NCBI GenBank assembly: GCA_903907555.1
Contig: CAIVOO010000042.1
Coordinates: 1-32,851 of the forward strand
DNA length: 32,851 nucleotides
Source of the DNA: an uncultured archaeon
GTDB lineage: Archaea > Nanobdellota > Nanobdellia > Woesearchaeales > CAIVOO01
Reading direction: 5' to 3'
Each line of letters begins with the position of its first letter. Positions within the stretch are counted from its first letter, which is position 1. Below are positions 25,933 to 32,851 of this stretch, piece after piece. The notes below the pieces were generated by a model, which was not told the DNA's origin, did no database searches, and saw only the letters and a program-made list of their open reading frames with translations. Position numbers and translations under genes: made by a program.

Positions 25933-28900
25933 ATGAGCATGAAAAAGTGGTGGGTGGCGATAGTTCTGCTTATAGTTCTGCCAATGGCTTATTCTTATGG
26001 GCAGGATACTTATGAGGCTGACAACACAACTGCAACAGCCAAGTGGATAACAACTGATGGTGTTTCACAGGAACATACAATATCCCCTGCTGGTGATGTT
26101 GATTATGTGAAATTTAATGCCACTGTTGGAGCAAAGTATATTATAAGAACAAGCGACTTGAGAAACGGCTCAGATACAATCATCGCGTTATACGATGGCG
26201 TCGCTAAACTATCTGAAAATGATGATATCATTCCATATTCGATAATTTCATCACAAATTGACTGGATTGCTGATAAGACAGGAACTTTTTTTGTGAAAAT
26301 AAAAGATTTCAGCTCTGGAACAGATGGCGCAATTTATAACATATCTGTTTTAGAAAATCCCATAATAGATCTTTCCATTAGTAATTATCCTGCACTAGTC
26401 AACAGAAATTCATTCTTTAACATCACTGTCAATGTGAGCTGCTCAGGGGTTAACTGTATTGAATTGAATGTTTATCTTGACCCAAAAAAACAGGAGGGTG
26501 GTATAGATAAATCCGAGGATTTCAACATTCTTAACAACATTTCTGCATTGGATGAGAAAGAATATAATGTAATTGTCAAACTTAAAGATGACTTTGAAAA
26601 AAAGCCGAGAGTCTTGAGAAAGAATGATTTAAATTTGTGGAGAGACTTTGTCGATAAAAAACAAAAGAGAGTTCTGACAGTTCTCGACGAGTCAAAGTTC
26701 AAGCTGAACAAAAAATATGGGGTTATAAATGCCTTTTCAGGGGCAGTTACAAAGGAAGGGCTGGAAGCCCTAAGAAACAATCCAGAAGTTGAGAGCGTGC
26801 AGGAGATTTACAACTTAAGCATAACTCTTGATAACTCTACAAAATTAATAAGAGCCAATGACACTTGGGCTGAGCAGTACAAAGGAATTAACATCACAGG
26901 CGCTGGGCAGACTGTGTGCATTCTTGATACTGGAATAAATTACAATCATTCTGACTTTGGAGGCGCCCATGGATTCCCAAGCGACAAGGTTATTGGCGGA
27001 TACGATTATGTAAATGATGATTTTGACCCGTGGGATGACAATGGGCACGGAAGCCATGTAGCTGGAATTGTTGCCTCGGAGGATTCGACTTATACAGGTG
27101 TGGCTCCTGATGCAGATATTGTTGCGATAAAAGTGTGTGACAACGTAGGAATGTGCTCTTCAGATTATATAACTGCCGGAATAGACTGGTGCATTTCTCA
27201 TTCTGAAGAATACAATATAAGTGTTATCAGCATAAGCATTGGAGACAACTCAAGTATGCAAACATACTGCGATGACGAAGTGATGGCTGAAGCGATAAAT
27301 TACGCTCATGATTTAGGAATTGCTGTTGCAGTTGCTGCTGGGAATGACGGCTTGACTAACGGAATTTCAGCTCCTGCCTGCGCAAGCGGCGCAATAGCTG
27401 TAAGCTCAATAAACAAGGATGATTCAACAATTTCATCTTTTAGCAACAGAGGTAACCTGACTGATGTTTTGGCTCCTGGAAATTCAATTGTTTCATCAAG
27501 AGCTATTGGTGTATGTTCAGGATTCTGTTCTTGTGTCGGTGAACGCATGACATGTTCAGGCACATCAATGGCTACACCTCACGTTGCAGGCGCAGCTGCA
27601 TTATTAAATCAGTATTATTCTATGTATGATGGGATAAGGCTTCACGCAGATAAGATTGAGGATGTTTTAAAGGCTTCAGGCGCTAGCAGGCATGATTCAG
27701 GAAGTGGGCTGAATTTTTCAAGGTTAGATATTTATTCAGCTGTGCATTATCCATTACCTAAAGGGCTAGTTTCAACAACAGATGGTGATACCCCTTTTTA
27801 TACAACTGACAGCAATCCGCAGACTATAACAATAAATGCGGGGGAATCAGCTTTAGTTACTTGGGAAGTTAATGCCACAGGAGATTATTTGAGCAATTAT
27901 GAATTCTACACATTCGCAGACTCTGACGTCCTGCCTGAAGAAATATTATCAAATAAAGTAAATATCTCAATAGCCCCGCCTGCGCCTGTGCTGCAAGCAA
28001 TCGGAAACAAGGAAGTTGATGAGAATGACACACTGACATTTATTGTAAATGCAACAGATGAGGATAACGACACATTAACATACGCCACAAACTTCACAAA
28101 AGGAACATTCAACACAACTTCAGGGGAATTCAATTGGACTCCATCATTTACAGAATCTGGAACTTACTCTGTCGAATTCAATGTTTCCGACGGGCATGAC
28201 GGAACAGATTATGAAATAATCAATATTACAGTGAATGACATTGGAGGGTTGGTTGAAGGAAATGCAAGCGATGTCAACACGACATTGAACTTAAGCGTCA
28301 CAATAAACGGCACCAACGCTTCATCCGGACTATTGACAGGCGTCCTTGATGTTAACTTTACAGAGAACGGCGAGCCTGTGGTTGAGTTCGAATGGAACTT
28401 CTCTGCAAATGATGTGCTGAATTTCTCAGGGATTACTGTTGTGGAAAATGTATCTAATGGAAAGTCTTACATCATAATATCAGGAATTGATTTATCTTCA
28501 CAAGGCGCTACAAAAACTGTTTATATGAATCAAACATCAAGCTCAACAAACGGCGTATGCATAGAAGATGCAGAAATCGCCTCAATAAGCGATTTAAGCA
28601 CAAAATGCAATGGGGCTAATGAGCATAAGGTGAAATGCGATAATGCGACATCATCTGGATACAAGTGCGAAGACTTGGGAACAAGGCTGAAAATCAGCGG
28701 ATTATCGCATTCAGGAGTTCAGCAGTACACCATCTCCAGCGGTGGCGGTGGTGGAGGCGGCGGTGGCGGTGGTGGAGGCTCTGGAGGAAGCACAGGCTTC
28801 AGCTCGACGCAGAATGTCACAGAACAGCCGTCAGAACTTTTCATAATAAGCACCTGCCTAAAACAAAATCAATCAGTCAATGTTTACGTCAAAGAAGTCA

Positions 28901-29526
28901 AGACGACAATCACTTTAATAAAAACATCAGCAGGAAATGCAGAGTTAAGCGTTTCAGGCAGATCATACAACCTGTCAGACAACCAGAATGTTTCAATAGA
29001 TTCCGACGGAAACGGGCTGCAGGACTTAAAGATTAAGTCGACAGGCGCCACAGAATCAAAGGCATGCCAGATGTACTATGAGATGAACGAGGCCAAGCAG
29101 AATTCAAGCTCGCCAGTCGCAAAGGCTGAAGCCAAGGAAACACCGAAAGAAGAGACGAAGACAGAAACAAAGGCAGAAACAACTCCTGCAGGCATGGTTG
29201 CCGGAACAACAGAGACAAACAATCAGGCAGCACAGCAGCCAGCCGAGAAACAAATATCTGTCAACAAATGGTATTCTGGATTTAATATCCTATTGGCAGT
29301 TGCGATAATCTTGCTTGTCGGCTCATCAATAGCAATGTTTGTATTGATGAAGCCAAAGCCGAAAGTTTATGTTCAGCCAAAAACTGAAACAAAGATTGAA
29401 GAGCCGAAGCAGCAGCCAATAAAACTAGAAATAAGAAAGCCAGAACATCATAAGAGAAGCGGTATTGCAAAAGAACTGCATAGAAAAGAATTAAGGCTTG
29501 AAAGGGAATTAAGAAAAATCAAGTAA
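25933..29526 (+). CDS. S8 subtilisin-like serine protease, multidomain cell-surface protein with C-terminal stalk/TM module
   Basis: Catalytic D 'VCILDTGINYNHSDF', H 'DNGHGSHVAGIVA', S 'CSGTSMATPHVAGAAAL'. N-terminal PPC-like domain, I9-like propeptide, Ig/cadherin-like 'GNKEVDENDTLTFIVNATDEDNDTLTY', Gly13 linker, TM 'GFNILLAVAIILLVGSSIAMFVL'. Confidence 0.93.
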   Translation: MSMKKWWVAIVLLIVLPMAYSYGQDTYEADNTTATAKWITTDGVSQEHTISPAGDVDYVKFNATVGAKYIIRTSDLRNGSDTIIALYDGVAKLSENDDIIPYSIISSQIDWIADKTGTFFVKIKDFSSGTDGAIYNISVLENPIIDLSISNYPALVNRNSFFNITVNVSCSGVNCIELNVYLDPKKQEGGIDKSEDFNILNNISALDEKEYNVIVKLKDDFEKKPRVLRKNDLNLWRDFVDKKQKRVLTVLDESKFKLNKKYGVINAFSGAVTKEGLEALRNNPEVESVQEIYNLSITLDNSTKLIRANDTWAEQYKGINITGAGQTVCILDTGINYNHSDFGGAHGFPSDKVIGGYDYVNDDFDPWDDNGHGSHVAGIVASEDSTYTGVAPDADIVAIKVCDNVGMCSSDYITAGIDWCISHSEEYNISVISISIGDNSSMQTYCDDEVMAEAINYAHDLGIAVAVAAGNDGLTNGISAPACASGAIAVSSINKDDSTISSFSNRGNLTDVLAPGNSIVSSRAIGVCSGFCSCVGERMTCSGTSMATPHVAGAAALLNQYYSMYDGIRLHADKIEDVLKASGASRHDSGSGLNFSRLDIYSAVHYPLPKGLVSTTDGDTPFYTTDSNPQTITINAGESALVTWEVNATGDYLSNYEFYTFADSDVLPEEILSNKVNISIAPPAPVLQAIGNKEVDENDTLTFIVNATDEDNDTLTYATNFTKGTFNTTSGEFNWTPSFTESGTYSVEFNVSDGHDGTDYEIINITVNDIGGLVEGNASDVNTTLNLSVTINGTNASSGLLTGVLDVNFTENGEPVVEFEWNFSANDVLNFSGITVVENVSNGKSYIIISGIDLSSQGATKTVYMNQTSSSTNGVCIEDAEIASISDLSTKCNGANEHKVKCDNATSSGYKCEDLGTRLKISGLSHSGVQQYTISSGGGGGGGGGGGGGSGGSTGFSSTQNVTEQPSELFIISTCLKQNQSVNVYVKEVKTTITLIKTSAGNAELSVSGRSYNLSDNQNVSIDSDGNGLQDLKIKSTGATESKACQMYYEMNEAKQNSSSPVAKAEAKETPKEETKTETKAETTPAGMVAGTTETNNQAAQQPAEKQISVNKWYSGFNILLAVAIILLVGSSIAMFVLMKPKPKVYVQPKTETKIEEPKQQPIKLEIRKPEHHKRSGIAKELHRKELRLERELRKIK

Positions 29527-30763
29527 TGTTATATAATCTTCCTCTGACAATTGTTGCTTCAACTTTTCCTGGGAAAACAACATCCTCATAAGGGCTCCAG
29601 CTGCATTTTGTCTTGAGCAGCTCGTGCATCACTCTGGTTGGATTGTTCGGGTTGATTACTGTGAACGAGCCGATTCCGTTCTTTTCTATCAATCCATATG
29701 CTTCTCCCAAGAATTTTCCAGGATTGTATGATGTGATTCTTGCAATATTGTGAGGGTTCATCTTCTGCATGAGATATGTGACAAACAATCCGTAAGTGTC
29801 GAGATTCGGGACGCCTCTTATGCCTTTCTCCTTCTCTTCAAGCAGATGAGGAGCGTGGTCTGAAGCAAGTAAATCTATCTGGCTGTTAATCAAAGCCTGC
29901 AGGAGAAATTCCCTGTCCTCTTTTGTCCTGATTGGAGGGTTCATTGTTATGAAATCAGACATCTTGTAATTTCTGAAATTGCTTTCATCAAATAATAGAT
30001 GATGCGGTGTAACTTCGCATGTTACCCTGAGCCCGCTGTTGATAATTGCCTGAAGCCCTATTCTCGTCGAGACATGGCAGATGTTTCCAACCAGCTGGTA
30101 TTTTTTTATTATGTCCAGAGCCTTGTTTATTGCGCTTAATTCAGAAATCTCAGGCCTTTCAGGATCCTGCTCAATCATTGCAGGGTCTTCGCAATGAAAG
30201 CTTACAACCTTAGGCTCGCTGAAAATTCCTTTCTTGTACAACGCCATCTTCGCATCTAATGATTCAAAGTTCCTGAAATAAAGCTCTCCCACACTTTTTG
30301 CCATGAAAACTTTGTAAAATCTGTGGTTTGCAGGCTTTGTCTCAGGGCCTATTCCAAGATAGAAATGAAAATCAATCGGCAGCTCTTTCGCTTTCTTCTG
30401 CTTAAGCTCCAAGTCAGCCATTGTGGTTATCGCATGCTTTGTGTTCGGCATGTCCATGACAGCAACAACCCCGCCGTTGATTGCAGCAGCTGCAATCGTG
30501 CTCAAGTCTTCCTTGTGCTGCTCTGCCCCTTTCGGGTCCTCGCGCGAATGAACATGCAAATCAACAAATCCAGGAAATATGATGTTGTTTGGATTATACT
30601 CTGCGTCAGGCTTCCTGAAATCAGAATGCTTGGTTATAACATCAGTAATAATGCCGTCGGAAACAACAACCTGCCCGTAGAATTCTTTTACAGCATCAAC
30701 AAATCTTCCCTGAATGACAATGTTAGATTCTTTTTCCACAGTTATCTCTTTTGTGCATTCCAA
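29519..30763 (-). CDS. pyrC: Dihydroorotase
   Basis: 'IIFPGFVDLHVHSREDPKG', 'VMDMPNT', 'CHVSTRIGLQ', 'VTCEVTPHHLLF', 'LLASDHAPHLLEEKEKGIRGVPNLDTYGL'. The listed start overlaps pyrDK by 41 bp; a GTG at about 30739 is an alternative start. Confidence 0.92.
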   Translation of the reverse strand: MECTKEITVEKESNIVIQGRFVDAVKEFYGQVVVSDGIITDVITKHSDFRKPDAEYNPNNIIFPGFVDLHVHSREDPKGAEQHKEDLSTIAAAAINGGVVAVMDMPNTKHAITTMADLELKQKKAKELPIDFHFYLGIGPETKPANHRFYKVFMAKSVGELYFRNFESLDAKMALYKKGIFSEPKVVSFHCEDPAMIEQDPERPEISELSAINKALDIIKKYQLVGNICHVSTRIGLQAIINSGLRVTCEVTPHHLLFDESNFRNYKMSDFITMNPPIRTKEDREFLLQALINSQIDLLASDHAPHLLEEKEKGIRGVPNLDTYGLFVTYLMQKMNPHNIARITSYNPGKFLGEAYGLIEKNGIGSFTVINPNNPTRVMHELLKTKCSWSPYEDVVFPGKVEATIVRGRLYNIT

Positions 30764-32357
30764 AACCTGTGTCTCTAAGCTGATCTGCTGTGAAGACAGG
30801 TCCGTCTATGCAGCTTCTATATCCACCTAAGTCGCAGCTTCCGCAGATTCCTATCCCGCATTTGCAGTAGCGCTCGACAACAACCTGAATATCATTTAGA
30901 GGAACTCCATTTTTAGAAGAGATTTCAACAACCCGCTTCATCATCTGCTCTGGGCCGCAGGTTACAACTGCAGACGGCTCTGCAAATTCGCTGAAAGCCT
31001 CTAAGATTTTTCCGGGCTTGCCATCATCTGTCCGCACTAAAAGAAATTTCATCTGCTTTTGCAGGTAATCTCCAAAAGGCGCATCTTTCTTGTCGCTTAA
31101 TCCCAAGAATGTCAAGACCTTGTGATTTTTTGAAAGCAGATAGGCAGGAGCTACCCCGCATCCTCCTACGACAGCTACAGTCTTATCCTGGAATTTCACG
31201 CTGTTGCCGTAAGGGCCTCGCACATATTTTTTATCACCAACATTCCATTCAAACATTTCTCTTGTGTAATCGCCAACCTTTCTGACTATCAGCATCAAAG
31301 GGTCATTATCCATCACAGATAACGGCTTCTCGTTCTTGCCGTCGTAAAGGAATACGAATTGTCCAGGAAGCGCATCTATTGATTGGTCAAATGTGAAAAC
31401 CCTGAGTGATGGTGAGATTTTTTCTATGGCAAGAATCTTAACTTCCCTGTACTGCATGTTCAAGTCATCCTTGACAAAAGCATTTGCATTTCTTGTTTCA
31501 TCCCTTAAGTCTTCCTTCAAGGCTTTAAGATATTTGAATGCTGTTTTGGTATCCATCCCTGCAAAAACAGTGCCTAAGCCGAAAATATCAGCTCCTGCTC
31601 TTTTGTAGCTAATGACATCTTCAGCAGTTGCTATTCCGCCGTTTGCTATCAAATAAACATTTCTTCCGCATGATTTTATTACTTCAGAAATCTCGTGAAC
31701 GCATTGCAGCCCTCTTTCTTTAATTGCCTTTCCAGACCTTCCGCAGTTGAAATTGCTTACGTGCGCATTGGTTGTCGCAACAGTATTTATTGCTGTAATC
31801 CCGTCGGCGCCTGCCTCGATTGCTGCCCTCGCAAGCTCGCCAATATTAGGAACATTGGGGGTGAGTTTTGCAATGACATCAATGCCTACAGCATCCTTCA
31901 CTGCCTGGACGCATTCTGCAACAGTCCTCGCATTCTTCCCAATTTTCATCCCCTCATCTCCTTTTGCGTGAGGGCAGGAGATATTAAGTTCAACAGCATC
32001 TGCTGTGGTATATTCTGCAACCTGCTTTGCCAAGTCAGCAAACTCTTCAGGGGTTCCTGCAATCAAGGAAACTATCAATGCCTTGTTTTCAGGAAGCTCC
32101 AATGATGAGAATTCGCTCGAGAATTCTTCAATGCCTGGATTTGCAAGCCCGACAGCATTGTTTAATTCTCCTGGATACGGCTGCGCAACAATAGGCTCCT
32201 TATATCCTCCTCTGGGTTTGCTGCTTATGCTCTTGGTTGTGAATATGTCCAAAGAAAAATCCTTCCACCTGTTGATTATGTCAGCAGTTGTGGTTGCTGT
32301 GCCTGAATTGCTGACTAAAGGAAACGTTTCCCTCATAATTATGTCGCGGAGTTTCAT
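30723..32357 (-). CDS. pyrDK: Fused dihydroorotate dehydrogenase (PyrD) - electron-transfer subunit (PyrK)
   Basis: PyrD: 'AVELNISCPHAKGDEG', 'LIANGGIATAEDVISYKRAGADIFGLGTVF'. PyrK: 'GQFVFLYDGKNEKPLSV', 'VAVVGGCGVAPAYLLS', 2Fe-2S 'CKCGIGICGSCDLGGYRSC'. ORF extends to 32423, but the Met at 32357 forms an ATGA overlap with pyrI and is preferred. Confidence 0.9.
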   Translation of the reverse strand: MKLRDIIMRETFPLVSNSGTATTTADIINRWKDFSLDIFTTKSISSKPRGGYKEPIVAQPYPGELNNAVGLANPGIEEFSSEFSSLELPENKALIVSLIAGTPEEFADLAKQVAEYTTADAVELNISCPHAKGDEGMKIGKNARTVAECVQAVKDAVGIDVIAKLTPNVPNIGELARAAIEAGADGITAINTVATTNAHVSNFNCGRSGKAIKERGLQCVHEISEVIKSCGRNVYLIANGGIATAEDVISYKRAGADIFGLGTVFAGMDTKTAFKYLKALKEDLRDETRNANAFVKDDLNMQYREVKILAIEKISPSLRVFTFDQSIDALPGQFVFLYDGKNEKPLSVMDNDPLMLIVRKVGDYTREMFEWNVGDKKYVRGPYGNSVKFQDKTVAVVGGCGVAPAYLLSKNHKVLTFLGLSDKKDAPFGDYLQKQMKFLLVRTDDGKPGKILEAFSEFAEPSAVVTCGPEQMMKRVVEISSKNGVPLNDIQVVVERYCKCGIGICGSCDLGGYRSCIDGPVFTADQLRDTGFGMHKRDNCGKRI

Positions 32358-32851
32358 GAAGCTTTCTTTATCACAAGCGGATTCTGTTCTGTAGGCTTTG
32401 TAAGCTTGTCGCAGTAATAGCATCTAAGCACATGATTATTTTTGTCTTCAACATAAAATCTAGACGGTGTGTGCTCATTGTGTTCTGGCCTTGTTATGCA
32501 CGAAGGATTGCTGCACTGCGCGATATTGCCAATCATCCTTCCAAGCTCATACCGGAACTTGCTTTGCAGTTTTCCATCCCTTATGTAATTGATAGTCGCT
32601 TCAGGAGCCAAGAGGCTGATTATTGACAATCTTTCCTCGTCCAATTCCAAAAGCCCGTCGTATTTTACAAGGTCTTTCTTGCCTAATTTTCCAGAATGAA
32701 GCCTTGAGCCTGTGTATTCTGGAACGTCTGTGATTTCCAAAAGCTGGACAAGCTTCTTCGCAGTGCCTTCCGGAAGCCTGTCAATGACAACACCGTTTCC
32801 GTCTATTCTTCCAACCTTGTAGGATTTCCTGTCTTTTTGCGAGCTGTCAAA
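32354..32851 (-). CDS. pyrI: Aspartate carbamoyltransferase regulatory subunit PyrI (5' end outside window)
   Basis: Frame is open to the window edge ('FDSSQKDRKSYKVGRIDGNGVVIDRLPEGTAKKLVQLLEITDV'). Zinc ligands 'CSNPSCIT...LRCYYC'; 'APEATINYIRDGKLQSKF'. Confidence 0.88.
   Translation of the reverse strand, partial: FDSSQKDRKSYKVGRIDGNGVVIDRLPEGTAKKLVQLLEITDVPEYTGSRLHSGKLGKKDLVKYDGLLELDEERLSIISLLAPEATINYIRDGKLQSKFRYELGRMIGNIAQCSNPSCITRPEHNEHTPSRFYVEDKNNHVLRCYYCDKLTKPTEQNPLVIKKAS

Noticed and set aside
28665-29036. 123-aa plus-strand alternate-frame ORF with 'RWRWWRRRWRWWRLWRK'
   Set aside because: Frame-shifted reading of the GGN glycine tract in the subtilase; artefact of the repeat.
32358-32423. 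N-terminal 22-aa extension of PyrDK (start at 32423)
   Set aside because: It overlaps pyrI in another frame; the Met at 32357 gives an ATGA overlap and a normal PyrD start (MKLRDIIMRETFPLVS).
1-32851. tRNA, rRNA or mobile-element genes
   Set aside because: No cloverleaf, rRNA-like stretch, integrase or transposase was recognised, although tRNAs could be missed without a covariance-model search.

Overview
The window looks archaeal and DPANN-like. The lineage is inferred from a PyrI remnant, TTTATAAA-type TATA boxes close to start codons, and stalked surface proteins with a C-terminal TM. From left to right: (1) a pst phosphate-transport operon (pstS 3' end, pstC, pstA, pstB) followed 1 nt later by a CysN/EF-1A-like GTPase. 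(2) A SAM methyltransferase on the minus strand. (3) A tightly packed 12-gene plus-strand surface-glycan operon, about 5304-19527: GT2 with TMs, a polytopic GT-C-like protein, two GT4s, a TIM-barrel isomerase, a radical SAM/SPASM protein, GT-A-like enzymes, a GT10-FkbM fusion, a tandem GT8-like pair, a PIG-L deacetylase and a GT2. Eight of its 11 junctions are 4-bp ATGA overlaps and three have 1-nt spacers. (4) A convergent Wzt/Wzm-like ABC exporter. (5) Two large surface proteins, a parallel beta-helix protein and an S8 subtilase, which share a C-terminal Gly-linker / Ca-loop-like domain / stalk / TM / basic-tail module. They are separated by a minus-strand methyltransferase. (6) A minus-strand pyrimidine operon: pyrI (partial), a pyrD-pyrK fusion, and pyrC. 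The most novel observation is a ~28-residue C-terminal tail (consensus roughly [IVM]D[RK]xxGLFGxxLKxxxPxLYxxLKRxxK) at the end of six glycan-operon proteins whose catalytic domains are otherwise unrelated. It may be a shared membrane-association or docking tag. All calls come from reading the sequence; no database search was run.
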